A stretch of DNA of 64,000 nt from Eumeta japonica. Its lineage: Eukaryota > Arthropoda > Insecta > Lepidoptera > Psychidae. The position numbers and the translations under genes are program-made. The notes below the pieces were generated by a model. That model did no database searches. It saw nothing but the letters and a program-made list of their open reading frames with translations, and had not been told where the DNA came from. Below, piece after piece: positions 35,211-47,297 of this stretch (its first letter is position 1; each line of letters starts with the position of its first letter). The stretch covers positions 1 through 64,000 of the forward strand of contig BGZK01001446.1 in assembly GCA_005406025.1 (NCBI GenBank), in the 5' to 3' direction.

Positions 35211-36627
35211 CTTGTTTCTCCCTAAAAAAGTTATAAGAAATTAGTGATGTTATAGAACAGTTTGGTTTGGAAGAGATGTGGTATCTAAAAACTTTTCAAG
35301 TGCGAGTAGGGTTGGTTCTCCCAAGATTTCGTTGCATCGGACGCTGTATTTGTGTGATGTATTTGTCCCTCAGAGACATTTTTATTCTTCTATCAGTTCG
35401 GGGTCGTTAGCGCACACTCGACTCCTTTTGACGGTTTTATTATTTTACTTTTTGTTTTATTTTGGAGACCGCACTAGGAAAAATAATTGACGCTTCAATG
35501 TTTTACCGTTTTTAAAGAAAAGTAAAAACATTGAATAAAACATTTTTCTCGCAGTGGGACCCTTTTTAATTTTTTACTTTTTGCTTTATATATTTTTTAA
35601 GGGATTAGCCATAATCACCAAAATTTGCTTCTGTCTACCTGTATGAGCGACAAATAAACGAACGAACTACATGTACTTAGAAAGATTAGAAAATTAGTAC
35701 CGTTTGAGTGTGGAACTCTACACAAGGCACACACACGTGCACTGGTTTGACCATCTGTAAAGGATGAGTGAATGACAAAAGCAATCTACAGAGCGAAGCT
35801 GTGTAATAAAAGGTAACAAAGGTTGCTCTTTTAAATGAGATTGGTAATAATATAATTAAGAAAAAAATAATACGCAAGGATGTTCTCAGACTTCGGTTCT
35901 GGATTCTTTTCACCGCTTTAAAGCATTCGAACGCCCTCATAAGATTCAGTTCGACTGACCAGACGGCAGTGGGTTGGCGGGGTCGAGAGATCTCATCAGA
36001 CTCATCAGCGTTCTATGGCCTGAATCGTCACCCGAAGCCAAAGCATCGCCGCTGTTGGTATGCAAAGAAGGTCACGTTTTTATTATTATTAGTTCCGACA
36101 TCCACGATTCCACTTCTTCATATGTATTTCGTCTAATCCAGTTCCCTTATGTATTCTAAGGACTTCAAGACTATCATTTGCTTTAAGATTTTATAATTTG
36201 AACAGCACCTATTACCTAATGGGCGGATCATATATTATTAGAAATGATTAAAAGCACATTTAGCATTTTAATTTTTCGAAGTTTACACAGTTTTGTGCAA
36301 AAAAACCCTTCGTAAGATGTTGTAAGTAAGATTCTGGCGATAGAGTAATTATATAAAATTATGTTTTTAGACACAATCATATAAAGGACCGGTACATCGA
36401 TGTTTTGAATTTACTATTAATCAAACCTTAAAACCTTTTAAGTTTTTAAATAATTTATCTAAGAAAATAGTATAATGAGTTGCTAGTGTAAATAATCATA
36501 TACATAACTGACTCATTTTGTTTTTATTTCAAAACTACTGTCTTACCTTTTGACTGGAACGTTTTAAGATTTACATTGTAAAAGCAGATCATGAGTAGCT
36601 GGAACTATTTTGTAAGTACCAGATGTA
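35211..36627. other. Gene-free spacer
   Basis: Only short open frames without similarity (e.g. 35278-35490 +, 35686-35940 -, 35974-36159 +). Nothing assignable. Confidence 0.4.
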
Positions 36628-37800
36628 TTAGGTCAGAGAAAAAGTTTCTTCGTATTTTATAAGTAAAAAGTTGAAGTAAAATCTTTCTAGGTGGGCTGTT
36701 TGTATCTGGCTAGTTTTGATACTCTTAAACAGATGATATTTATAAAAAAAACAAAATAGAAACGATATCCCGCCATTTATCTATTGTTTTTCTATTTACC
36801 AAAATTAGTAAATTTAACGTAGTAATTCGACACATTTTGAAGATATGTTACAAAAAAGGGAAACATGCAACACAAGCCGTAAAGAGAAATTATGACGCTT
36901 ATGAATCTATCGCAGTGGCGGTAAAAATAGCATAAAACTGGTTCAAGCGTTTTCAGTCCGGTAATTTTGATGTCAAAGATGAACCTCGCTCTAATCGAAC
37001 CGTTACGGATAATCTCGACGCCCTTTTAGAAAAAGTGAAGTAAGATCGGCGTATTAGTTCTTAGAATATAATGGAAAAGCTGGAAATAAAGAAAAAAACA
37101 GTTGTGACCATTTGAAAAAAGGCGAATATACAAAAAAGCTCGATATTTGGGTCCCACACGAGCTCACTGAACCAAATCTAATGAAATGTGTCTTCATTTG
37201 TGATTCTCTATCGAAATAGAATGAAATCGAACTATTTTTCAAGGAACTGATCACTGAGGATTAAAAATGGGTTACCCATGACAATAACGTGCGGAAAAAA
37301 TCATGGTCAAAATGTAAGCAAGCTCCACAGATTATAGCGATACCTGGATTATTTCGCAATAAGTTGATGCTATGTGTATGGTGGTATTGGAAGGGCATTA
37401 TTCATTATGAGCTTTTACTTGCGGGAAAAACCATCAATTCCGATTTCTACTGCTAACTGCTGATGAGACTTAAGTAAGGAGTAGAGGAAAACGGTCGGAA
37501 TTGATCAACAGAAAGGGTGTGTTTTTCACCATGATAGCGCCAGACCACATACATTTTTAGCCACTCACTCATTTGAATCCACCATATAGCCTTGATATAT
37601 CACCCATTAATTTTCATCTATTTTGGTCTCTTCAGAATTCTTTAGAAAGTGTTAGGTTAACATCAAGAGAGGACGGTCAAGACTACTCATCGCAATGATC
37701 ATAATTCCCAAAATTTCTACAGCAATGGGATTGTGTTACTTTCACAAAATGGCAACAAGTTGTTGAATAAAATGGCCATAATGAAAATTTTTGGAATGAT
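36628..37800 (+). pseudogene. Mariner transposon 1 with decayed transposase
   Basis: Begins with TTAGGTCAGAGAAAAAGTTT directly after a TA dinucleotide (36626-36627), as expected for a mariner terminal repeat. The transposase frame starts near 36842: HTH region with YDAYESIAVAVK, NWFKRFQSGNFDVKDEPRS, then IWVPHEL-like and WVTHDNNVR blocks and FHHDSARPHT. Catalytic residues: Asp 1 codon at 37259 is followed by a nonsense codon; Asp 2 at 37533 is kept; Asp 3 at 37609 is now Asn. Many other stops and frameshifts. No matching 3' terminal repeat is seen before the next element starts, so the 3' end is truncated. It resembles Bombyx-type mariner elements. Confidence 0.9.
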
Positions 37801-38830
37801 TGAGAAAAAAATTCTATGAATGGTCAAAAATGAATTTATTGTTTCTCAAAATATTCTCCCTTAGCATAAATACACTTTTTCATATGTATAAACCAATTTT
37901 GCAAAATGTATGCCATTCCTCCTTGATGCCTTCGAAAACACGTTTATCCACAGCCTCTTCTGGTGATGAAAATTGTTGGATGCGTAATTGGTTCTTTATT
38001 TTTGCGAACAAGGAAAGTCACAAGGTGTCAGCTCGGGACTGTCTGCAGGGTTGCTTATAACTTCTTCTTTTTACTGTTTCAAAAATTTATTTGTCTGCTT
38101 GGCCGTATGAGAACTGGCATTGTCGTGGTTCAAGATGATACGATATTTATGGTTATTTTTATGGAGTTAGTCATTAACTTCTGGCAAACAAACTGTCCCT
38201 ATTCATCGTAGGACATTTCTCCAAAAAACAATAGCCACGTGTCCAGTTTTATTATAAAAAAATCAATCATCCTTAGCTTCAATCATTCATTCGCTCGCTA
38301 CTTTAGTTAGTTACGGTTCATTTCCATAGACTCATACGGTCGATTGCTGCTTTGTTTTGGGGTGTTAGTAATAAATCCATAAATAAATCCATGTTTCGTC
38401 ATTTGATGTCTCACATCAAATTTGTCGCCGCTGCCTTGAATCTGGTAAGCATGGCATTGCACCAATTGATGCGATCGATTGTTTAAGCCTTAGTCAAATT
38501 TTGTGGGATCCACCGCGAGCACAGCTTCCTTATACGTAAATATTTTTTTTAGGATTGATTGTATTAGACTCATGCCTATGCCTAAGGATGTCTGAATCTT
38601 ATGGTAGATTACACGCCTGTCTGTTTCGATCATACGGCGCACAGAATTTATGTTTTCGTTGTTGGTAGCGATGGACGGGCGACCATCACGAAATTCGTCA
38701 CTGAGATTGACACGACTGCACTAGAATTTTAAAAATTAGTTATAAACAGTCGTCATACATGGTGCTTCATCGCCAAAAGCGGTTCGAAAACGAGCAAGCT
38801 CAGCAAGGCTATGCTGAGCTGTCAAATTAC
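37801..38830 (-). pseudogene. Mariner transposon 2 (different lineage), decayed transposase
   Basis: Read on the minus strand: FRTAFGDEAPC near 38790, NLSDEFRDGRPS (about 38710-38670), RRMIETDRRVIYHKIQTSLG, a D-E-T-W-I-Y block with Asp 1 codon at 38398-38400, NHDNASSHTAKQ with Asp 2 at 38122-38124, and a C-terminus with FSSPEEAVDKRVFEGIKEEW and YFEK-like residues to about 37840. The 34 residues after Asp 2, including Asp 3, are largely lost around 38050. Multiple stops. The HDNASSHT motif and SPEEAV block place it in a different mariner subfamily from its neighbour. Confidence 0.88.
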
Positions 38831-41800
38831 ACTTACAATCCTAGAACATCATACTATGAAAATTTTTACGACTTAAATCTATAAGAATGAAGACACGCAA
38901 TTTTTAAAATGACGCTACAATGTAAAAACAATTGACAATTAGATGAAACAAACTGTATTCTACGGCCAAAGAGTCCCATTTACAAATGCAATTACTTTTA
39001 AATATTGTTTATATAAGTGGCCAGTTCCAGAAAACTATAGTGCGCCCAATGTAAATTTTATAGTTAATTGTAAATACAATATGATGAAAAATTATCTTGA
39101 GTTTGTATATAAATGAAAAAACATTTTCTCCGACTTTACACTTTTAAACATAGTACGGCCTTAGTGTAATAAAAAAATTATGAAAAAATTGTGAAAAGAC
39201 AATTCCATCAATTACTTGACCATTTAATGCCAATTGTTTTTTCTTCTAATTTCGTATTTAGCAGTATTTTTTTGTACATATGTATACCGCTCTACGAAGA
39301 TGCGCGCTTCCTTTTCATTTCAGAATGTAGGAGTAAGAATTGGAGCTGTCCATTGCGCTGGGTCGGGAGCGGCTAACAACCGTCATCAGTGCGGTGACAC
39401 CCTCCGAGGGTGTTCGCTTTATCCTCTTTTCGAGGAGCAAGTGGTTAATTTTTATATAGCATTTTTGATGGGGCCAAGGAGCTTGCAGGCCGCCAGACAG
39501 TAAACGATCATCGACTCTCATGGACACTCGTCACTATAGAGATGGAGAGGAGAGTGAGCTATCAAAACTCTCACTCTCTGGACGAAACGAAACATCGTAA
39601 ACAATTACTTCACGTCTGTATTTCATGAGAGTGTAGTAGAATACACCATGGTCCTACTACTAATTTGATTATATTTAAAAATTATAAATCTAATAATTAT
39701 CATTTGGTCTCATGGCTGACTTTTTATAAGCTGTTTGATCGCTCGCCATGAAAATACGCATGCATACGCACTTTTTCGCGGAGAAGGTTTTTGTGCTATC
39801 CCATTCTTTTTAATTTGACACGAATTGGCGCTGCAGCGTACTCTTTAACGGTAGGTTTGTAATATCAATAGTAACGTGATTAGCAAGTGGCTTTGATTAT
39901 AACAAATAGAAACCGATGTTTTTAATCGTTAAATAATTTCAACAATCAAGAATAGCGAATTTAAAATGTAACCGCAGATTTTTGATATTACACAAAATTT
40001 TTGACTTCGATACCTACTTTTTTTCAATTTACGAACATTTGCAATTAAAAGTGTTTTGGTAACGGTCGGATAATTTTTTTTTGGTTTTTGGCAGGTTTTT
40101 GTTATATTCTCCCGACAAAATAATATGTTTTTTTCTTGGGAGTAGGAAGACACTTCGCAACTTCGGCACATGACCGCCCCTATCCATCCGTCAGTAGTCA
40201 TCTGGCTATAGACAATTAATGCTACCCGTGTGAAGCCAGGGCGGGTCGTTAGTGTTTCTGTATACGGATTATAACGCAGCTTGTTATGACGATAACGCCC
40301 GATATTTTCAAGGGATTTGAATGAAATTCAGCCCTTTGGTTCTTCAACGATTGCCTTGAAAAAGTTCAAAGGTAAACAAAATTGGCCATTTAGTTTAGAA
40401 GTGGTGACCATTTAAAATTTTCAAAATAATTTAGATAATTTACAAAAATAATTTCGAAACTAAAATAATTTTGATAGGTTTAGCCTAATTCCGTATATTA
40501 TAGGAAGTAATAACAGGTAGAAATCTACTTCCATTTAGGATGCTAAATGGCATATTTATAAGATTAACTTTATTTAGCACTATTGTCAAACACGAATAAA
40601 AACGTATATCATGATAAATTTAAAGCTATCATGCGGTATTGTAGTAAAAATTTAATTTGTGTTGTGTAACTTTGTAATCAAGCTAAATTTATTTTAATTA
40701 AAATATATTTGGGATATGCACTCGGTCATAACGTTTTTAAACTAGCAGCACTTTTAAAATAAATTTAATGGCTTTTATAATATTATATCCTTATATGAAA
40801 CTACAATATCGTATTGTGAATTTATAGTGATATGTTCTAATATAATAACATGTATTTTAATATTAAATTACTATAAAATCCTGTAATACCAAACAAACAG
40901 CCACTTTACGTTTGTTTTTTCCCATCATAATAATTTTGAAATAAAAAAATACCATTATTCACAGTAAATCATCAGAGTCGGAAAATTAATAAACTTTTCC
41001 GGGAAACGACGGCGCGGGAGTGCCCGAGAGCTGGGTCTGTCAGTCGGGCTCGCGCGCGCGCACGTGCCCGTTTGTCTTAAGAGTCTCCGGTTTAAATACT
41101 TTTAAATGTTTTATTACATGAATTAATATTTCAAAGACTTTACATGTTTTATTAAAGACTTTATCGTTCTTTATTACGTTTTCTCATAAATATCGTTATA
41201 AACGTGAAATATCAGCATGTGGAATCTTATTCGGTCCTATATTGTTCTTGCATTTAAAAAATATATAAATCATGTTCATACATATCTATCATATGAACGT
41301 AGTTAATTTGATATCGGATCGAAAAAATAATTTATTACAACATTTTTCAACCTTAATTTAAGTGACAAATGCTATGGCGCTATACATAAATCACATAGAT
41401 ATTGCAATAACATGATACCATCAATAATCATGTACGTAACCAGATTTATATCAGACACATTTAATAGATTTATTCCCATGTACATTCACGGATCTTCTTC
41501 ACCAATTAACCTCTCCGCTGTCCTCCGACCCCGGCCCCGTTCCACTTCGCAAATCAATAGGTCGATTCGACGAGAGGGTTATTGTAAATTTCTCCTTTCC
41601 GCAATATTCTCAACTTTCATTATTTCGCCGCCGTCGGCCGAGTCGGGACGTTCGCGGCGCCTTATCTCTCCTTTTTCCATCATTCCCGGAGACTTGCGAG
41701 GGAGTCTTTTGTGTTATGGTTAGCGAAGTTTTGATAGGAATTTAATTTAATACGTCGTCTGTTGTCGGCGCCTTTTGATACACACCGTTCTTTGTGGCGG

Positions 41801-42599
41801 GGGGCGAGGGGTGTGCGCCACGGCAATAACGGCCTTCAACGCGGGGGGGTGACTATTGCCGGTTATAACCGGTTAGCTGGTTGGCGGTTGGCACGTTGAC
41901 GGCCAGAACAATAAGGCAACACGATTCAAGACGATGAAATACGGCGATCGATATGAGATGATATTGTTCAGATTTCAAATTTAATTAAGTTAATTAAGTG
42001 TTATGTCGTGAGATCGCGTGTTGAAGTTTGATTGGGAAATCTGGATGAAAATAATAATATTTGTAAATGATCACGTCATTACGTAACAACGTGGAAGTAT
42101 TACCAAGGCTGTAACCAGCTTTTGTCGAAGCGACCACTCCGTTTGTTGGTCGGAGAAGAGAAAAGTGTTTTAGATTCACAACGGAAGAGAGAAACGTGAT
42201 ATAAGAATAACATAAGGGCATTACTGACGTTCTAACTAATGAAAATTAAAAAACACGGTCACGACCTCTGCAAATACTCGTCCTTTCGTCTCTGCTATCG
42301 GTGGTTCAACTACTGAAGACACAAGTACAAAGTGCAGAATGATTAGAATAAAAGAACGGCAACAAATTGCTGATTTTAACTTTTTTTATGACTTGTACTC
42401 GGAATTATAGATGAACCAAACATACTTGACAGTTTTGAACTCGATTCCAATAGACAAAACATAAAGTACTTACTTAATAAAGTCATAGAACCATGCTCCA
42501 TGGACTGTGCAATAGAATAACTAATTCTATCAGTAGTCTTTAGAAAGACAAACAATTTTTTGGTAGAAACTTTCTATTGTGTCAGTCTGATATTAAATA
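38831..42599. other. Gene-free region with GC-rich islands
   Basis: No coding homology. A 90-codon minus frame (40201-39929) and an 89-codon plus frame (39234-39503) are not recognised. GC-rich islands lie at about 40990-41090 and 41500-41900; the second contains a perfect palindrome with a Grainyhead-type site (41859-41874). Confidence 0.45.
41867..41874. promoter_or_regulatory. Grainyhead-type site AACCGGTT
   Basis: AACCGGTT is the consensus of Grainyhead factors. It overlaps a perfect 14-bp palindrome CCGGTTATAACCGG at 41859-41872 inside a GC-rich island. A single site can occur by chance. Confidence 0.3.
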
Positions 42600-43560
42600 A
42601 AAACTGTTGAGGTTCTAATCCTATTCGAAACACAAACGATTGTACTGCTCTTCAAAAAGACTTGGAGGTGCTATCTGCGTGGTGCTCAACAAATAAAATG
42701 GTCTTTAATATTAGCAAGTGCTTTTTAATCTTTTTTAATCACAAAAAAAAATACGAATACAAACTTTCAGATTCTATACTACAATGTAAATTTGTAGTCA
42801 AGGATCTTGGTATTCTTTTTGATGATAAGCTTACCTTGCGGCCACATTATGATTACATCATAATTACATTAATACATTACAGTTTTTTTGAGTATATATT
42901 ATAGCCCTATTAGAAGTATCTTGGAATATGGTAGTTCAATATAGTCTCCTCACCACAGTACTCATATTAAGCACATTGAAAGTGTACAAAGAAAGTGCGC
43001 TAAAATCTTGTCTTTTCGTCCGAATCTCGGCTGCTTCTTCACTGACTATTTTCAAAGATACTCCTCGTTTAAAATACAATCACTGAAAGCACGTCGTAAG
43101 CAAATAGAACTAATTTGTCTACACAAAATTGTACACTCCTCGGTAGACTCGCCCACGCTATTATCATTGCTGAATTTGAATACTCTTTATAAATTTCAAA
43201 CATTCAGGATATTTTCATTGCAAATCTACAAAAACAGTACGTCTTTTTACAATGCCATAACCAGTTTGACCCGTCTGTACAAAGAGCTAACGGCCGACGC
43301 GGGTGCGGCTGATGTCGATATATTTCATAGCAGACCTAGGTACTGCTTCCAAACGCAGTATGCACGATGTCTTCTTTTGGTAATGTGGATTGCATGGGCT
43401 TTATTACCGTTTTTCAATTTTTCTTGCAAATTTTTGTACTCACTTTTTTATTTAATTTATTGTGTTATGTATACTCTAGTTTTAAGCATGCTATATACAC
43501 ATATTTAAGGATTTCGGTCTAGGTCAACTTGTATATTTATTATATCTTTCCATACAAATT
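42600..43560 (+). pseudogene. Jockey-like non-LTR retrotransposon, 3' part of RT
   Basis: NDCTALQKDLEVLSAWCSTNKMVFNISKC (42633-42725, thumb entry after the lost FADD box), then KDLGILFDDKLTLRPHYD. An IRSILEYG-like stretch follows in another frame (about 42905-42935). A long open C-terminal piece at 43008-43508 has SLKARRKQIELICLHKIVH, LLSLLNLNTLY and NSTSFYNAITSLTRLY. At least two frameshifts. It lacks the endonuclease, the palm and the catalytic Asp pair, so it is a 5'-truncated dead copy. Clade call is by style of the SxWCxxNKMxxNxxKC and YKNSTSFYN blocks. Confidence 0.8.
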
Positions 43561-44039
43561 TATAAAGGTTGTAATTCGTTTTGTATACTTTCAGATAAAA
43601 ATAATAAAAAAATCAATATCTTTTATATCTTTTATAAGCAAATACGTAATTATATGATGTAGACAACGTCAGATAAAAATGTTAGTTTCTTTTTTCTGAA
43701 AGTCTTTAAATTCGTGGTTATAACATATCGCCACTTTCATAGTATATTTGATTAGTTTAAGCACAAAAATATATATATATACACTAATTTTCATACTTTA
43801 CATAATCCCACTTCTCCAAACAAATTGTGAAAGAAGCGTTTCATTACTTTTCAAAGTCGTATGTCGCTTCATAAAAAGTTACATACAGATTTCAACCCAC
43901 CTTAACTCAGATAAAAAGCTAATTACGCACACATATACAGACCCGTAATTATATAAAAATAAATGAATATAGCTACAAAAGAAATAAAGAGAAAATGATT
44001 ATTTTTTTATAGTTATCATTCGCTGTATAGAAATAACAT

Positions 44040-44460
44040 CATTTTTGCAATCACATGTTGTAATTGAACATCAATTTCCATCATGAACGGTGAAACGGTT
44101 CATGAGTTATACAGGAATATACAGACAGATTATTAATAGTCTATAATTTGCGTAATAACATGTTGTAACTTCACACAATTTTTTTTAAGGATAGTCAGGC
44201 CATTCTTAAGTTATATCAGAACAAATATACGGACAGTTCGACAGACAAACAGCAGTCTCTCCTTTGCGTAATCATATTTTGACTGTAATCAAATATTCAT
44301 CAAGATCGGTTAAAAAATTTTAAGTTGTAAAAAAAAAGATGCACTCAGACAGGTGAACAGGCAGACATGAATTTAACAAAATAGTAGAATTCGGGGTCAG
44401 TTAGTCATAACTTCATATCCATCACGAAATTAAAAAAAAAATGGATGCACATATAGACCC
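44040..44460 (+). repeat. Degenerate tandem repeat, ~105-120 bp unit, about 4 copies
   Basis: Starts resembling AATCACATGTTGTAA occur at about 44050, 44154 and 44269, with a weaker one near 44404. Each is followed by a CATCA/TTATA block and an ACAGAC-like tail. Units are well diverged, implying an old array built from a retroelement-like 3' tail. Confidence 0.55.
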
Positions 44461-44939
44461 TACAGATTTATATAGTAGTATAGATACAGAATACTCGTTA
44501 AAAATTATGACCATCAAATCTAAACGAAAGTATACTTCTAGTATGATAAAAATATTTTGATGAAATACATCGGCAAAGTGATGATTACGTGTTTACTAAC
44601 ATTCATCGAATACTTACTCAATGTGGTTGAATTTCTTCCTATTTTTTCTCATATAACGACAAAATACAAAGCCTAACTGTGGCTGTCTTGATATAGTAGA
44701 TAAACCGTTAAATATAAAATATGTATTCAGAGAGTTGTCATTTATTGTAGTTACAAAACAATTTATTGGTATTTCTGGGTAATGGTATTCTTTAAGAGAA
44801 GAAGATTATACCCTTCACGGTGGAAAAATGATTGCTTGGAAATCTACAATATGTAAATTTCGAAGCAATATATATTTTTTCTTTGTGTTTCAATCACGCG
44901 AAAACCACTGAGTGTATCGGCATGGGGCCATGACTATTC

Positions 44940-45168
44940 GGTACAGAATCGTCTCTAGATGGTTGTAAGCTATTAAATATACAAAAAAATGTAAAAGTAT
45001 GTTTGTATGGATGCTTATCACACGCTGACGGTAGGACGGACTGTAATTGGTACTTGACCATTCGACGCGGAACCGTTCGTAGATGGTTATAGGCTATTTA
45101 TAGTACAAAAAATGTAAAAGTGTGTTTGTTTGGACATTTAACATACGCTGACGGTTAGACGGATTGTA
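44940..45168 (+). repeat. Tandem duplication, ~116-bp unit, two copies
   Basis: Both halves share CTAGATGGTT.TA.GCTAT / GTAGATGGTT, CAAAAAATGTAAAAGT.TG and ACGCTGACGGT.AGACGG-like blocks, offset by about 116 bp. Identity is roughly 80 percent by eye. Confidence 0.7.
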
Positions 45169-45689
45169 ATGTAAACGAATTGTCAGAGTTTTAAAATAAG
45201 TGCTGGGATTCGCATTATAAGAAACTTTGAAGCGCACATAGGTAATGAGTTTAAATCTATTGAATATTTTAAAAAATGTGATTAGTAGAATTTAATTATA
45301 ATTTTTATCTGCAATAACGCAGACTTTGGCAACAGTAGGAATTTTGTCGTGCAGTGCGTCTTGAGTTCGTTTATTGATTTTTCTATATAAATACAAATTA
45401 AACCTCTGATGCAATATTTCTATATACAACTGCACGCAAAGCTTTCTTTTTTTTTTAAATTGCTGATAAAATACCATATAATGCAATGTTTTTAAATAAT
45501 AATCCGTAAGAAACTTGAATTGCAGTTATTTGTCTAAAATGACATGTTTATTAAGAATTAAAGAGAAAAATGATACTGTATTATTATGCAGTTATTACTT
45601 ACTTTATTCGTAACATGGGTCTACCTACTTATTCATAAATAAAATATTCAAATTAAAATAGACAACTTACATAATTAGATTTCTTTATT

Positions 45690-46362
45690 CGGACAAAACT
45701 GTGGTAAGATAATCTAATAATCCTATTAATATCATAAAGGTGAAAGTTTGTATGTTTGCATGTTTTTTAGACACTAAATCACACTTTAACGGCTGAACAG
45801 AATCATTTGAAACTGTATAGTAATATAGCTTATGCATTAGAATAAAATGAAGGCTTAAATTTATAAAGATGCTAACTTTTTTTGCGACGTTACTTGCGTG
45901 ATCGTAGGTCGAATTCTTCACTTATGTCGATCGGCTATTGGTAACAACAGTGTTCAAGAGAGATTCAAGTTCAATATCGGTCCGGTGTCAGAATATCAAG
46001 CAGGACTGGAATCAGCATTAAAAACGTAAGTTTCATTACAAAACTATTTGCGGCATTACGTGTGTTTTAGAAATGAGGATAGGAGATCTTTTGGTGTGAA
46101 ATTAAGAACAGGACCGAGATGGATATCGCGGTTGATATCGTCGTTGATACATATAAAAAATGAAAGAATACTTTGTATGTCCACGCGGCCGGAGCAGCGG
46201 GTGAATTATGTATATTTTAAAAAGAAACGGAATCTATATCGGGACAAGAATTGGAATCAAAAGCGGAGCTAGGACTGAAATCAAAGGTAGGGATAATATA
46301 GAGATTATGGTTGACAGAATGATGGAAGATTTTTTGTTCACGCGGGCGCAGCTGCGGGCAAG
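45690..46362 (-). mobile_element. Helitron-like non-autonomous repeat, copy 2
   Basis: Reverse-orientation partner of 20290-20900. Shared blocks are CAGCCGTTAAAG.GTGATT, CGATCGACATAAG, GATCACGCAAG, ACACACGTAATGC and a GATTCC-type hexamer run. Here the GC-rich hairpin-like motif occurs twice, flanking the hexamer run (46179-46201 and 46338-46360). The plus strand ends GGGCAAGAGTTAG, close to the CTAG-type end of Helitron-like repeats. Confidence 0.6.
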
Positions 46363-46539
46363 AGTTAGTATAATAACAATTAAAAATATATATGTTTAGT
46401 AATAATTTTTAAGAGAAAACTTTTAATAGAAGTAGCTGTTGATATAAGGATTATATGCAATAATTAATTCATCTGACGAATAATTTTAGACAATTTGCGA
46501 TGTTGCATAAAAAATACTAATATTTGTTCCTGATAACTC

Positions 46540-47297
46540 CGTAAAATACTGGCCAAGAGCATGTCGGATCATGCTTATTATAGAGTTCCGAAATCATTGT
46601 TACAAAGAAATGCACGTCAGATGAAAAAAGTACGTTGTTACACTTTTTCCGTCTCCGGCACAGAATAGTTATAAGCGCTTTAGTCGTCTATAACTAGAGA
46701 AACAAGTAGGCACGTCGAATATTACTGTTAAACTAGTGTAAACTAAAGTACATCAGCAAAAAAGCGTATCTTCATGGCACTTATGTCCTTCTGTTGGGAA
46801 GCGCAATTTTTCGGCAATAACTCACAAACAGTATGTCCAATTATGTCCAAAATATTTTTCGATAAAAGTATTTATTAAACTTTTTTTTATGTTTTTTGGA
46901 TATGCAGCTTAGAAAATAGAAGGAGGGACATAAATTCTGCAACTTACGGAACGACAATTTCTGAAATTATTAATGTAATCAGAAAAATTGCTTAGAAATC
47001 TTAAAAAGTTTTCAAAAGAATTGTAGAAATATGTGCTACTAGTTGATGTTTGCTAAAAAAAAAATTCAGCTTCTGTTGCATGTATTGTGTGCCCTAATAG
47101 AAACATTTATTTTTGTTATTTAACCATCAAATTAACTAGCGGCTTGTACAAGAAACTTACATTATAAATTTCATCAATATACGTCCAGTAGTTTTTGAAT
47201 AAAATGCCTGTGACATACGGATTGAAGGACGTACATGACGAAACTAGAAGGATTCCGTTTTTGCCATTTTGTTTCGGAAGTCTACTAAAATAAAAAA
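46540..47297 (-). repeat. ~780-bp interspersed repeat, copy 2
   Basis: Inverted partner of 26835-27610, about 19 kb away, roughly three-quarters identical by eye with several indels. Read on plus it starts CTGGCCAAGAGCATGTCGG and ends near GTTTCGGAAGTCTAC. Confidence 0.8.

Larger units (their letters stand above)
43561..45689. other. Gene-free region with degenerate tandem repeats
   Basis: Very AT-rich. Contains the two tandem repeats listed separately and otherwise no coding signal. Confidence 0.45.

Noticed and set aside
39929..40201. 90-codon minus frame
   Set aside because: Lys-rich from A-runs on the minus strand; no similarity or supporting context.
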